Notes: generated from the letters alone by a model not told the origin. A stretch of 64,000 nucleotides of DNA from Telluria mixta (GCF_029223865.1 NZ_CP119520.1:3782001-3846000), one strand, 5' to 3'; shown: positions 36,999 to 47,162, numbered from the stretch's first letter. Translations and numbers: made by a program.

Positions 36999-38894
36999 AT
37001 GAGCCACCCGAACCACACCAGCCAGTTTGCCCTGCTGACCCAGCGCCGCTTCGGCCCGTTTTTCTGGACCCAGTTCCTGGGCGCCTTCAACGACAACCTG
37101 TTCAAGACGGCGCTGCTGGTCGTGCTGACCTATGACGCGTTGTCGTGGACGACGCTGCCCCCCGCGCTGCTGAACAACCTGATCCCGGGCCTGTTCATCC
37201 TGCCGTACGTCGTGTTCTCCGCGACCGCGGGCCAGGTCGCGGACAAGGTCGAGAAGGGCCGGCTGGCGCGCTTCGTCAAGCTGCTCGAAATCGGCATCAT
37301 GGGCATCGCGGCCATCGGCTGGCTGACGCACAACCTGTGGCTGCTCGTCGCCGCCGTCGCCGGCATGGGCGTGCACTCGACGCTGTTCGGCCCCGTGAAA
37401 TATGCCTATCTGCCGCAGCACCTGAAACCGGAAGAACTCGTGGGCGGCAACGGCGTCATCGAGATGGGCACGTTCGTCGGCATCCTGCTGGGCGAAGTGA
37501 TGGGCGCGATCCTGGCCGGCCACGGCGCCGCCGGCGTGCACCTCGTCGCGTTCGGAACGCTGGCCGTCGCCGTGCTGGGCCTCGCCACGAGCTGGCGCAT
37601 TCCGGTGTCCCCGGCGCCCGCGCCGGCGCTGAAGATCAGCGCGAACTTCGTCGCCGAATCCGTGCGCAACCTGGCGTTCTCGAAGAAGAACCGCACCGTG
37701 TTCCTGTCGATGCTGGGCAATTCCTGGTTCTGGTTCTACGGCGCCCTCGTGCTGTCGCAATTCCCGCTGTACGCGAAGGACTACCTGCACGGCGACCACA
37801 GCGTATTCGTGCTGCTGCTGACCATCTTCTCGCTGGGGATCGGCACCGGCTCGCTGCTGTGCGAAAAGCTCTCCGGCCGCAAGGTCGAAATCGGCCTCGT
37901 GCCGTTCGGCACCATCGGCCTGTCGCTGTTCGGCATCGACCTGTATTTTGCGAGCCTCGGCTACACGAACACGGCCCCCGTCGACTTCGTCGGCGTGCTG
38001 GCGCAGCATGGCACGCTCCGCATCCTGGCCGACATCCTGCTGCTGGGCGTGTTCGGCGGCTTCTTCATCGTGCCGTTGTTCGCGCTGATCCAGACGCGCT
38101 GCGACCCGGCGCACGTCTCGCGCACCATCGCCGGCATGAACATCCTGAATGCGCTGTTCATGGTGGCGTCGGCCGGCGTCGCGGTGTTCCTGATCGGCCG
38201 CGGCTTCAGCATCCCCGAGATGTTCCTGACGACCGCGCTGCTGAACGCCGTGGTCGCCATCTACATCTTCTCGCTCGTGCCGGAATTCCTGATGCGCTTC
38301 CTGGCCTGGCTGCTGATCCACACGATCCACCGCGTGTCGACGGTGGACGTCGAGCGCATCCCGGAAGAGGGCCCCGCGGTCCTCGTCTGCAACCACGTCA
38401 GCTACGTGGACGCCATCGTCATCCTGGCCGCGAGCCCGCGCCCGATCCGCTTCGTGATGGACCACCGCATTTTCAAAACGCCGCTGCTGGGCTTCATCTT
38501 CCGCACCGGCAAGGCAATCCCGATCGCCCCGGCGCAGGAAAACCCGTGGCTGATGGAAAAGGCGTTCGTCGACATCGCCCAGGCGCTGCACGAAGGGGAA
38601 CTCGTGTGCATCTTCCCGGAGGGAAAGCTGACGCGCACGGGCGAGATGAACGCATTCCGCGGCGGCATCGCCAAGATCCTCGCGCGCAGCCAGGTGCCCG
38701 TGATCCCGATGGCGCTGCGCGGGTTGTGGGGGAGTGTGTTTTCGCGCGATCCGTCGAATGTGTTCGAGCGGTCTTTTGCCCGCGGGCTGCGGTCGCGGCT
38801 GGCGCTGGCCGTCGGGCGGCCGGTGCCGCCGCAGCAGGTCACGCCGGAGGGGCTGTACGAAGAAGTGCTGGCATTACGTGGCGATTGGAAATAG
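36999..38894 (+). CDS. MFS transporter fused to 1-acylglycerol-phosphate acyltransferase (LplT-PlsC type)
   Basis: 631 residues. Residues about 1-420 are an MFS domain close to the lysophospholipid flippase LplT (FWTQFLGAFNDNLFKTAL opening, GPVKYAYLPQHL). Residues about 430-631 are a PlsC-type acyltransferase with the HX4D motif in NHVSYVDA and the FPEGKLTRTGEM motif. This would import lyso-phospholipids and re-acylate them at the inner membrane. The acyl-ACP ligase module of three-part Aas-like fusions is missing. Start ATG 36999 (MSHPNHTSQ). Confidence 0.92.
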   Translation: MSHPNHTSQFALLTQRRFGPFFWTQFLGAFNDNLFKTALLVVLTYDALSWTTLPPALLNNLIPGLFILPYVVFSATAGQVADKVEKGRLARFVKLLEIGIMGIAAIGWLTHNLWLLVAAVAGMGVHSTLFGPVKYAYLPQHLKPEELVGGNGVIEMGTFVGILLGEVMGAILAGHGAAGVHLVAFGTLAVAVLGLATSWRIPVSPAPAPALKISANFVAESVRNLAFSKKNRTVFLSMLGNSWFWFYGALVLSQFPLYAKDYLHGDHSVFVLLLTIFSLGIGTGSLLCEKLSGRKVEIGLVPFGTIGLSLFGIDLYFASLGYTNTAPVDFVGVLAQHGTLRILADILLLGVFGGFFIVPLFALIQTRCDPAHVSRTIAGMNILNALFMVASAGVAVFLIGRGFSIPEMFLTTALLNAVVAIYIFSLVPEFLMRFLAWLLIHTIHRVSTVDVERIPEEGPAVLVCNHVSYVDAIVILAASPRPIRFVMDHRIFKTPLLGFIFRTGKAIPIAPAQENPWLMEKAFVDIAQALHEGELVCIFPEGKLTRTGEMNAFRGGIAKILARSQVPVIPMALRGLWGSVFSRDPSNVFERSFARGLRSRLALAVGRPVPPQQVTPEGLYEEVLALRGDWK

Positions 38895-38953
38895 TGTCAC
38901 GTGACAAAAAAGCTAGTCATCTTGCGTCCCTCTGTTATAATTGTGGCCCGAGT

Positions 38954-39030
<77 letters not shown>

Positions 39031-39046
39031 ATGAATTCAGTGAATC

Positions 39047-39073
39047 AGGCCAGCTTTCGAGCTGGCCTTTTTC
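39047..39073 (+). terminator. rho-independent terminator after tRNA-Pro
   Basis: AGGCCAGC (39047-39054) / GCTGGCCT (39061-39068) followed by TTTTT. Confidence 0.85.
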
Positions 39074-39094
39074 GTTTCCGGCCGGTCGTCGCGG

Positions 39095-39907
39095 TCAAAG
39101 CAGAAAATTCCGCTTTTCCTCACCCGCGAGCTCGACCGACCCGCTCGTCTCATCCTTGAGTTCCACCCCCGTCAACCCGCGCCGGCGCGCTTCCGCCAGC
39201 AGGTAGTGCAACCTGCCCGCGGCCTCGTCGTACCGTAGACCGGCCGGCCTGACGTTCGAGATGCAGTTCCGGCGCTCGTCGGTCAGGCCGACCCGGGGCG
39301 CCCACGTGACATACAGGCCCATGCTGTCGGGCGAACTGAGGCCCGGACGCTCGCCGATCAGGACGACTACCATGTTCGCCCCCAAGAGTTCGCCGACTTC
39401 GTCGCCGACCGCCACGCGTCCCTGCAGCACGATGGCAGGCGGGGCAACCAGCCATTGCTCCTGCAGAAGCCGAGCACGCACCACCTGCAGGAACGGGGCC
39501 GCGTTCTGCGCGACCGCGAGAGAGGAAAGACCATCCGCGACCACGAAGGCGACGTCGTAGGGCGGCATCGCCGGCGCGGACGGGCGCAGGGCGGCCAGGG
39601 CGGCACGCGAATCGTCATCCAGCCGCCGTCCGAGATCGGGACGCTGCAGGTAGACGTTGCGGTTGGCGGCCGCGCTGTGCAGCTGCACGCATGGACCGAT
39701 CCCGGGCCAGACGGCCTCGATATCGGTCCGCAGTGCCTGCGTATCCAGCGCAAGGTGCACGGCATCCCGCGCACGCGCGTGCGCGAGCTGGAAATCCAGC
39801 TGGGCCGACGTCGGCTGGCTGACACCCGTGTGGCCGAGCGCGATGCGCGCGGCCGTGAACTGGCGCAGTGCCTGCCAGGGGTTGGGTGTGACGATGGTGT
39901 CCGGCAC
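39095..39907 (-). CDS. eutC: ethanolamine ammonia-lyase small subunit
   Basis: 270 residues. Partner of EutB in the adenosylcobalamin-dependent conversion of ethanolamine to acetaldehyde and ammonia. Seen: N-terminal [22 protein letters not shown], the typical [15 protein letters not shown], the Rossmann-like [18 protein letters not shown] for B12 binding, and [16 protein letters not shown] near the end. It begins 10 bases after eutB. Confidence 0.95.
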   Translation of the reverse strand: MPDTIVTPNPWQALRQFTAARIALGHTGVSQPTSAQLDFQLAHARARDAVHLALDTQALRTDIEAVWPGIGPCVQLHSAAANRNVYLQRPDLGRRLDDDSRAALAALRPSAPAMPPYDVAFVVADGLSSLAVAQNAAPFLQVVRARLLQEQWLVAPPAIVLQGRVAVGDEVGELLGANMVVVLIGERPGLSSPDSMGLYVTWAPRVGLTDERRNCISNVRPAGLRYDEAAGRLHYLLAEARRRGLTGVELKDETSGSVELAGEEKRNFLL

Positions 39908-39917
39908 GGCGTCCTCC

Positions 39918-41309
39918 TCAGGTGATACGCGTCAACGCGCGTTCGAACGGCGCGGGCAGGGTGCGCCCCAGGCTGATCTCCCCATCGCCCGCGAAAATGC
40001 CCATGTCGCGCAGCCACGCGTGGAATTCCGGCGCGGGCTGGAGGTTCAAGACGCGGCGTGCGTACAACGCATCATGGAACGAGGTGGTCTGGTAGTTCAG
40101 CATGATGTCGTCCGCACCCGGGACGCCCATCACGAACGTGCATCCGGCAGTGCCGAGCATCGTCAGCAGGACGTCCATGTCGTCCTGGTCCGCTTCCGCA
40201 TGATTGGTGTAGCACACGTCGCAGCCCATCGGCAGTCCAAGGAGTTTGGCGCAAAAGTGATCTTCCAGGCCGGCACGGATGATCTGCTTTCCATCGTACA
40301 GGTATTCCGGTCCCATGAAGCCGACCACGGTATTCACCAGCAGCGGCTTGAACTTGCGCGCCACGGCATAGGCGCGTGCCTCGCAGGTTTGCTGGTCGAC
40401 GCCGTGGTTGGCGTTGGCGGACAACGCACTGCCTTGTCCGGTCTCGAAATACATGACGTTGTCGCCTACCGTGCCGCGTCGCAGCGACAGGGCGGCCGCG
40501 TGGGCTTCCGCCAGCAGCGCGAGGTCGATGCCGAAGCTGGCGTTGGCGGCCTGCGTCCCGGCGATCGACTGGAATACCAGGTCGACCGGCGCGCCCCGGT
40601 CGATCGCGGCGATCGTGTTGGTCACGTGCGTCAGCACGCAGGACTGGGTCGGAATGTTGTAGCGCGCGATGATCTCGTCCAGCATCTCGACGATGCGGAT
40701 GACCTGCGGCACGTTGTCCGTCGCCGGGTTGATGCCGATGACCGCATCGCCACTCCCGTACAGCAAGCCGTCGAACAGGCTGGCGGCGATGCCGAACGCG
40801 TCATCGGTCGGGTGGTTCGGCTGCAGGCGGGTCGACATCGTGCCCGACAGGCCGATCGTGTTGCGGAAGCGCGTGACCGGACGGCACTTGCGTGCGACGA
40901 GGACGAGGTCCTGGATCCGCATGATCTTCGACACGGCGGCCGCCATCTCGGGCGTGATCCCGGGGGCGACCTGGGCCAGCGTCGCCGTGTCGGCCTCGTC
41001 GCCCAGCAGCCAGTTGCGGAAATCGCCCACCGTCAGGTGACGGATGCGCAGGAAGGCCGAGGCGTCGTGTTCGTCGATGATCAGGCGCGTGACCTCATCC
41101 GTCTCGTAGGGCACGACCGGTTCGTTCAAAAACGTCGTGAGCGGCAGTGTGGCGAGGGCCATCTGCGCGGCCACACGCTCCTCGGCGCTGCCGGCAGCCA
41201 CGCCGGCAAGATGATCGCCGGAGCGCGCGGGCGTTGCTTTGGCCATCAGATCGCGCAGGTCGGCGAACGTATAGGTTCGCGCGCCGACGGTGTGGTGATA
41301 CTGACTCAT
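39918..41309 (-). CDS. eutB: ethanolamine ammonia-lyase large subunit
   Basis: 463 residues, the normal length of the catalytic alpha subunit (TIM barrel). Seen: [63 protein letters not shown], and [19 protein letters not shown], all core EutB motifs. I start at the second of two adjacent ATGs (41309), where GGTGGGGG is better spaced; 41312 is possible. No EutA reactivase, permease or shell genes are in the window, so the pair is the compact form found in organisms that use ethanolamine as a nitrogen source. Confidence 0.94.
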   Translation of the reverse strand: MSQYHHTVGARTYTFADLRDLMAKATPARSGDHLAGVAAGSAEERVAAQMALATLPLTTFLNEPVVPYETDEVTRLIIDEHDASAFLRIRHLTVGDFRNWLLGDEADTATLAQVAPGITPEMAAAVSKIMRIQDLVLVARKCRPVTRFRNTIGLSGTMSTRLQPNHPTDDAFGIAASLFDGLLYGSGDAVIGINPATDNVPQVIRIVEMLDEIIARYNIPTQSCVLTHVTNTIAAIDRGAPVDLVFQSIAGTQAANASFGIDLALLAEAHAAALSLRRGTVGDNVMYFETGQGSALSANANHGVDQQTCEARAYAVARKFKPLLVNTVVGFMGPEYLYDGKQIIRAGLEDHFCAKLLGLPMGCDVCYTNHAEADQDDMDVLLTMLGTAGCTFVMGVPGADDIMLNYQTTSFHDALYARRVLNLQPAPEFHAWLRDMGIFAGDGEISLGRTLPAPFERALTRIT

Positions 41310-41489
41310 CATTGCCCCCACCGAGTGACAGAAAGAGCGGCACGTGTGGCGCGCTCCCGGGAACCATCATTATGCATGGCCGCCAGGCTGACGGACCATC
41401 TCTTCCGCTGTTTGCCGCACAGAAAACTGGCGCAGCATCATCATGAATTCAGTATATTGATCGCCCTATAAATACATCAGCGATCCGCC

Positions 41490-42794
41490 ATGATTCGTCG
41501 ATCCGCGCGAGCAATGACGATAGTCCAGTCCCTGGTTGGATTATTGTTGGTTCTGACGCCCACATTACTGGTCTGGCAGCACGTCGGAATGACCCGGGTC
41601 CTCGAGATCTCGCCCCGGCACCCGTACGGCGCGACCGTCACCGACGACCGCCACGAGAACGGCAATTCCGTCGCATCGCTGGTGCCGACCGCGGATGCCT
41701 TCATCATGGGCTGTGCCCTGCGCGCGGGCTATGCCTGGCCATTCTGCAAGCTGCAGTTCCACCTTGGGCAGGCCGGCAAAGGCGTGGACTTCAGCCAGTT
41801 CGATTCGGTGACGTTCGACATGCGTTATGCGGGCGAGGCCGGGCGCAAAATCAGGCTGCACATGACGAACTTCGAGCCGGAATTCTCCACCGTCGGCGAC
41901 TGGAACTCGCAGCGATACAACTCCGTCGAATTCGACGCGCCGGCACAGGCCACGTTCACGATTCCCGTCAATGTCGTGCGCACGGCGGACTGGTGGATCA
42001 CGGCGCATGACGTCCCGCTGGAGAAAACGTATACCCGGCTCGACAACGTCACGGCGCTGGAGATCTCGACGGGATCGGTACCGCCCGGCCAATCGATCAC
42101 GATCGACGTGCGGTCCATCGAGTTTCGCGGAAAATGGATCTCGAAAACCAGGCTGCTGACCTGGCTGGTGGGCGCGTGGATCGGCTGCGGCCTGCTGGGG
42201 CTGTCGCTGAGCCTGTTGCATGTCCGCTCCAGTCTCTCCGCGACCAACGCGCGCCTGGAGCTGCTGGCCGCCGTCAACAAGGCGCTGCAACTGGAAGCGC
42301 GCGACCTGGCCAACCAGGCCCATACCGATCCGCTGACCGGCGCATTGAATCGCCAGGGGCTCCGGGAGGTGTTGATGAAGCGCCTGCACGTCGCCGGCCA
42401 CGTCGACGAGGAGATGGCGGTCGTATTCATGGATCTCGACCATTTCAAGCGGATCAACGATCAGCATGGCCACGACGCCGGCGACGAGGTATTGCGGCGC
42501 TTCGCCGCGGTCATCCGCGGCGAAATCCGATCCAGCGACAAGCTGGTGCGCTGGGGCGGCGAGGAGTTCCTGCTCCTGTCTCCGGAAACCGACGTGCCGC
42601 ATGCCGTGTCCATGCTGGACAAGCTGCGCGCGGCGTTGGCGAAGCAGGAGTGGCCGCAGGGATTGCGCGTCACGTCATCCTTCGGCGTGACGTCGCTGAA
42701 GCCGGAAGAGGACATCGGGGCGGCGATCAAACGGGCCGACGGGGCGTTGTACCTCGCCAAGGCGAACGGCCGCAACCGGGTCGAAATCGCCTGA
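41490..42794 (+). CDS. membrane diguanylate cyclase with periplasmic jelly-roll-like sensor
   Basis: 434 residues. TM1 about 10-30, periplasmic region about 35-215, TM2 about 220-243, a short coiled coil, then a GGDEF domain (about 265-434) with DPLTGALNRQG, metal Asp in FMDLDHFKRIND, active-site GGEEF and an RSSD inhibitory site five residues before it. It should make c-di-GMP and be product-inhibited. The periplasmic part (FDSVTFDMRYAG, KIRLHMTNFEPEF, ITIDVRSIEFRGKW) has the strand pattern of CBM11/CIA30-like jelly rolls, suggesting a carbohydrate-type ligand; that is inference. Confidence 0.92.
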   Translation: MIRRSARAMTIVQSLVGLLLVLTPTLLVWQHVGMTRVLEISPRHPYGATVTDDRHENGNSVASLVPTADAFIMGCALRAGYAWPFCKLQFHLGQAGKGVDFSQFDSVTFDMRYAGEAGRKIRLHMTNFEPEFSTVGDWNSQRYNSVEFDAPAQATFTIPVNVVRTADWWITAHDVPLEKTYTRLDNVTALEISTGSVPPGQSITIDVRSIEFRGKWISKTRLLTWLVGAWIGCGLLGLSLSLLHVRSSLSATNARLELLAAVNKALQLEARDLANQAHTDPLTGALNRQGLREVLMKRLHVAGHVDEEMAVVFMDLDHFKRINDQHGHDAGDEVLRRFAAVIRGEIRSSDKLVRWGGEEFLLLSPETDVPHAVSMLDKLRAALAKQEWPQGLRVTSSFGVTSLKPEEDIGAAIKRADGALYLAKANGRNRVEIA

Positions 42795-42796
42795 CC

Positions 42797-43269
42797 TCAG
42801 GGCATGCGCCGCCACACCGAAATCGGATGCCGCCGTCCGGCCGCGCCGGCACGCGATAGCGCAGCTCGTCGCCATGCAGCTCGAAGCTGCGCCGCTGCAC
42901 CGCGCCCTCCCAGTTCGGAAACGATGCCGCTTCGATGCGGAACACCAGCTGGCCGTCTTCCAGCGCGACGGTGCCGTAGTGCGTGCTGGACCCGAGCACG
43001 GCGGCGCGGAATTCGTCGCTCGTGCCGGCCGCCTTGTCCGCGGACGCGAAGCGCGGGCGCTCGGCCTTGAAGATCTGCAGCGCGTAGTGTCCCTGCGCGT
43101 CGATGACGAGCCGGCCCTTGGGCGCCGCGCCGTAGTCGCGTTCGACGCTGCCGTCGGGGCGCTGGACGTCGGCGGCGACGAGGGTCCACGTGCCCGCGAG
43201 GTCGGGGAGTGCGGCGTGTGCGGCCGGGACGACGCCGGCCAGCACCATGCTGGCGATCTGCCTGTTCAT
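42797..43269 (-). pseudogene. lipocalin-like secreted protein, frameshifted near the C-terminus
   Basis: Start ATG 43269 with AAGGAGA; Sec signal (MNRQIASMVLAGVVPAAHA), then the lipocalin-like opening LPDLAGTWTLVAADVQRPDGS and conserved DAQGHYALQIFKAERPRF. After YRVPARPDGG the frame goes off into RFRCGGACPE and would overrun the neighbouring GGDEF gene to 42727. One added C near 42825 restores DGGIPISVWRRMP and a stop at 42797, giving a normal 157-residue protein. Similar small secreted lipocalin-domain proteins have unknown function. A sequencing error is as likely as a true mutation. Confidence 0.8.
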
Positions 43270-43321
43270 ATCGTTCTCCTTGCTGATGAAAGCATCAGCG
43301 TAGCGACGACAGCGCCTGAAC

Positions 43322-43362
43322 GGAATTCCCGAATTCCGCACCTGTTCCGTGCATAATTGCAC
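43322..43362. promoter_or_regulatory. two palindromes in the lipocalin/lysR divergent region
   Basis: GGAATTCCCGAATTCC (43322-43337, 7-base arms) and GTGCATAATTGCAC (43349-43362, 5-base arms around TAAT). The second ends just before the lysR ATG. These are candidate sites for the LysR protein, controlling itself and the lipocalin-like gene. Confidence 0.55.
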
Positions 43363-43363
43363 A

Positions 43364-44215
43364 ATGCAGACACCTGACTGGGACGACCTCCGCTTCTTTC
43401 TCGCGCTGTGCGAGGCGGGCACGCTGACGGGCGCCGCGCGCGCGACCGGGGTGGAACACACCACGGTGGCACGCCGCATCGACGCGCTCGAAACCGCGCT
43501 GGGCGCCCGCCTGTTCGACCGCTTTCCCAGGGGCTGGTCGCTGACGGCGGCCGGCACGGCGCTGGTGCCGCATGCGCGCAAGCTGGAAGACGACATGCAC
43601 GCCCTGCTCAACGTGGCGCGCGGCGCGATCGAGGTGGCGGGTGTCGTGCGCGTCTCGGCGCCGCCGGCGCTGACGGCCTGCCTGCTCGCCCCGCGCCTCC
43701 GTGCGCCCTTGTCGCGCCTGCCCGGCGTGGAAATCGACCTGCGCGCGGAGGCGCGCACGACGGACCTGATGCGGCGCCAGGCCGACATCGCGCTGCGTTT
43801 TGCGCGCCCCACGGCGCCGGGCCTCGTTACCAGGCTGCTGGCGCACGTCGATTACGCCCTGTATGCGCACGCAGACTACGTGGCGAGCCGCGCGCCGGCG
43901 CAATGGGAATTCCTCGGCTACGACGAGCTGCAGCAGGATGCGCCGCAACAGGACTGGCTGGACAAGCTGCGCGGTGCCCGCCGCTACAGCGTGCGCTCGA
44001 ACGATCTGCTGACGTTGCTGCAGGCCGCAGTCGGCGGCTGCGGCGTGGGTGTCTTTCCCCGGTATGCGGCGGCGCGTGCACCGGGCCTGGTCGTGCTGGA
44101 TCCGGCCTGTCCGGTGCGCCGCAAACTGTGGCTGGTGATGCACGACGACGTGCGCCGCGCCCCGCACGTGCGCGCGGTGGCCGATGAGATCATCGCCATG
44201 TTCGAGCAGGAATAG
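43364..44215 (+). CDS. LysR-family transcriptional regulator
   Basis: 283 residues: HTH of the TPDWDDLRFFLALCEAGTLTGAARATGVEHTTVARRI type (about 3-60) and effector-binding domain. The opening WDDLRFFLAL and VARRIDALE place it in the subgroup near GcvA/DsdC-like or PtxR-type LysR proteins that often control a divergent neighbour. Start ATG 43364; a GTG at 43349 would place a palindrome inside the gene. Divergent from the lipocalin-like gene (94 bases). Confidence 0.9.
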   Translation: MQTPDWDDLRFFLALCEAGTLTGAARATGVEHTTVARRIDALETALGARLFDRFPRGWSLTAAGTALVPHARKLEDDMHALLNVARGAIEVAGVVRVSAPPALTACLLAPRLRAPLSRLPGVEIDLRAEARTTDLMRRQADIALRFARPTAPGLVTRLLAHVDYALYAHADYVASRAPAQWEFLGYDELQQDAPQQDWLDKLRGARRYSVRSNDLLTLLQAAVGGCGVGVFPRYAAARAPGLVVLDPACPVRRKLWLVMHDDVRRAPHVRAVADEIIAMFEQE

Positions 44216-44414
44216 CGGCGTTTTCGTTTCTTCATGTGTAGCATTTTTTCAACCAAGCTCACCGAACTGATCAATGTTCGTAGTAAAATTTCATAACATT
44301 GCATTTTTCGCCGTGCCGCGCTGTGTATAAAGGCTGGTATATACAAGGTATCTGTCCGCCAACGCTGGTTAACTGGTGCGTGTTCTGTAAATTATTTACA
44401 TTTTGGAGAGCTGA

Positions 44415-47162
44415 ATGAGCGTTGAAGAGGCACGGAACTTCAAGGAAGAGCTGCTGGGGCGGGATATCCGCCAGCTCGGCCGCATGCTGGGGGAAACGAT
44501 CCGGGCCCAGGAGGGTGACGGGGTATTCGAACGCATCGAGTCGGTCCGCAAGAGCTGCATCGGCTTCCGGCGCGACGAGGACGGCAGCGCGCACGAGGAA
44601 CTGGCGGCTATCCTCGAAGACATCTCGTCCGACGAGAAGACCCAGCTGATCCGCGCCTTCACGTATTTTTCGCTGCTGGCCAATATCGCCGAAGACCAGC
44701 ACCACATCCGCCGCAGCCGCGCGCACCTGTCGGCCGGATCGGCACCGAAGAAGGGCAGCATTGCCCACGCCGTCGACGGCGTGTTCGACGCCGGCCGCAT
44801 GGACGACCTGCGTGCCTTCTTCGACGACGCGCACGTGAGTCCCGTGTTCACCGCGCACCCGACCGAGGTACAGCGCAAGAGTGTCCTCAACTGCCAGATG
44901 GCGATCGCACGCCTGATCGGCGAACGTGACCGCACGCAGCTGACGCCCGACGAAGAGCAGGACAACGATGAAGCCCTCGCGCGCGCGATCCTGACGTTGT
45001 GGCAGACGCGCCTGCTGCGTCCCACCAAGCTGTCGGTGCTGGACGAAGTCGAGAACGGCCTGTCCTTCTTCGACTACACGATGTTCAAGAGCGTGCCGCG
45101 CCTGTATTGTGCCCTCGAGGACACGCTCGCGCAGAAGGATGGCGCATGGGCCGACACGGAGCTGCCGTCGTTCATGAAAGTGGGCAGCTGGATCGGCGGC
45201 GACCGCGACGGCAACCCGTTCGTCACGGCCGACATCCTGCGTGCCACCCTGAAGGCGCAATCGACCCGCGCGCTGGATTTCTACCTGCCGGAAGTGCACA
45301 CGCTGGCGTCGCAACTGTCGCAGGCGCAGTCGCTGTGCGGCAGCACGGACGCGCTGCGCCGCATCGCCGAGCGCACGCCCGACCAGTCGCCGCACCACCA
45401 GGACGAGCCGTACCGCCAGGCGCTGCACGGCATGCACGCGCGCCTCGTGGCGACGCGCGCGTGGCTCGTCGCCGGCGCCGATGAACCGGATGCGACGGCC
45501 TACACCAGCGCGGCGGAACTGCTGGCCGACCTGGACGTCATCCACGACTCGCTCGTGGCCAACGGTGCCCGCCAGCTGGCACGCGGCCGTCTGCGCCTGC
45601 TGCGCCGCGCCGTGAAGGTATTCGGTTTCCACCTCGCGCCGGTCGACCTGCGCCAGAACTCCGACGTGCACGAGCGCGTGATCGCCGAACTGCTGACGCA
45701 GGCGCGTCCCGGCGTCGATTACCTGGCGCTGGACGAAGCCGCGCGCTGCACGCTGCTGCTGGAAGAACTGCAGTCGCCGCGCCTGCTCGTGTCGCCGTTC
45801 GAAGACTATTCCGAAGAGACCGCGTCCGAACTGGCGATCCTGCGCGAGACGAAGCGCGCGCACCTGACGTATGGCCGCGCCGCCGTCACGAACTACATCA
45901 TCTCGAAGGCCGCCTCGGTCTCCGACCTGCTGGAAGTGGCCGTGCTGCTGAAGGAAGCGGGCCTGCTGCATCCGACGCTCGGCACGCTCGACGTCAACAT
46001 CATCCCGCTGTTCGAGACCATCGACGACCTGCGCGCCGGTCCCGCGATCATGGCGGCGGCGTTCGGCCTGCCGTTCTACATGCGCCTGCTGCAGTCGCGC
46101 GACCGCCTGCAGGAAGTCATGCTGGGCTACTCGGACAGCAACAAGGATGGCGGCTACGTCACGTCCGGCTGGGAGCTGCACAAGGCGGAGCTGGAACTGA
46201 TCGCCGTCTTCCGCGCCCATGGCATCAAGCTGCAGCTGTTCCACGGCCGCGGCGGTTCGGTGGGACGCGGCGGCGGCCCGAGCTACGAAGCGATCCTCGC
46301 GCAGCCGCCGGGCGCCGTGCAGGGCCGCATCCGCCTCACGGAACAGGGCGAAGTCATCACCGCGAAGTACGCCAACGCTGACGTCGGCCGCCGCAACCTC
46401 GAGGTGCTCGTCGCCGCGACGATGGAAGCGACCCTGCTGTCGCATGCGCAACCGCAGCCGGATGCGGCGCAGGTAGCCGCGATGGACCGCCTGTCCACGG
46501 AAGCGCTTTCCGCCTACCGCTCGCTCGTGTACGAAACGGAAGGCTTCGAGACGTACTTCTGGGAGTCGACGGTCATCTCGGAAATCGCCGCCCTGAACAT
46601 CGGCAGCCGGCCGGCGTCGCGCAAGAAATCGCGCTCGATCGAAGACCTGCGCGCGATTCCCTGGGTGTTCAGCTGGGCCCAGTGCCGCCTGATGCTGCCG
46701 GGCTGGTACGGTTTCGGCACGGCGGTGGAGCGCTTCATCGCGGACGCGCCGGCCGAGCGCCTCGCGCTGCTGCGCACGATGTACAAGACCTGGCCGTTCT
46801 TCACGACGCTGCTGTCGAACATGGACATGGTGCTGGCCAAGAGCGACATCGCGATCGCCGGCCGCTACGCCGGCCTCGTGGCCGATGCAGCGCTGCGCGA
46901 CCGCATCTTCGGCGCGATCAGCGCCGAGCATGCGCGCACGGTGGAGATCCTCAGGCAGATCATGGAGCAGGACGAGCTGCTGGACGGGAACCCGCAGATG
47001 CAGCGCTCGTTGCGCAACCGCCTGCCGTACATCGATCCGCTGAACCACCTGCAGGTCGAGCTGCTGCGCCGCTACCGGGCCGGCGTCGACGACGACGCGA
47101 CCCGCAACGGCCTGCACATGTCGATCAACGGCATCTCGGCGGGTCTGCGCAACAGCGGCTGA
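44415..47162 (+). CDS. ppc: phosphoenolpyruvate carboxylase
   Basis: 915 residues, full length. Carboxylates PEP to oxaloacetate, refilling the TCA cycle. Seen: catalytic His in VFTAHPTEVQRKS, GSWIGGDRDGNPFV, the second signature with catalytic Lys/Arg MLGYSDSNKDGGYVTS followed by LFHGRGGSVGRGGGP, and the C-terminal LRNSG. Start ATG 44415 with GGAGAG. Preceded by a 199-base AT-richer leader in which no specific site is recognised. Its stop abuts that of the convergent GH105-type gene. Confidence 0.97.
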   Translation: MSVEEARNFKEELLGRDIRQLGRMLGETIRAQEGDGVFERIESVRKSCIGFRRDEDGSAHEELAAILEDISSDEKTQLIRAFTYFSLLANIAEDQHHIRRSRAHLSAGSAPKKGSIAHAVDGVFDAGRMDDLRAFFDDAHVSPVFTAHPTEVQRKSVLNCQMAIARLIGERDRTQLTPDEEQDNDEALARAILTLWQTRLLRPTKLSVLDEVENGLSFFDYTMFKSVPRLYCALEDTLAQKDGAWADTELPSFMKVGSWIGGDRDGNPFVTADILRATLKAQSTRALDFYLPEVHTLASQLSQAQSLCGSTDALRRIAERTPDQSPHHQDEPYRQALHGMHARLVATRAWLVAGADEPDATAYTSAAELLADLDVIHDSLVANGARQLARGRLRLLRRAVKVFGFHLAPVDLRQNSDVHERVIAELLTQARPGVDYLALDEAARCTLLLEELQSPRLLVSPFEDYSEETASELAILRETKRAHLTYGRAAVTNYIISKAASVSDLLEVAVLLKEAGLLHPTLGTLDVNIIPLFETIDDLRAGPAIMAAAFGLPFYMRLLQSRDRLQEVMLGYSDSNKDGGYVTSGWELHKAELELIAVFRAHGIKLQLFHGRGGSVGRGGGPSYEAILAQPPGAVQGRIRLTEQGEVITAKYANADVGRRNLEVLVAATMEATLLSHAQPQPDAAQVAAMDRLSTEALSAYRSLVYETEGFETYFWESTVISEIAALNIGSRPASRKKSRSIEDLRAIPWVFSWAQCRLMLPGWYGFGTAVERFIADAPAERLALLRTMYKTWPFFTTLLSNMDMVLAKSDIAIAGRYAGLVADAALRDRIFGAISAEHARTVEILRQIMEQDELLDGNPQMQRSLRNRLPYIDPLNHLQVELLRRYRAGVDDDATRNGLHMSINGISAGLRNSG

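Noticed and set aside
44271..47117. 948-codon minus-strand open frame opposite ppc
   Set aside because: Shadow of the strongly supported PEP carboxylase gene.
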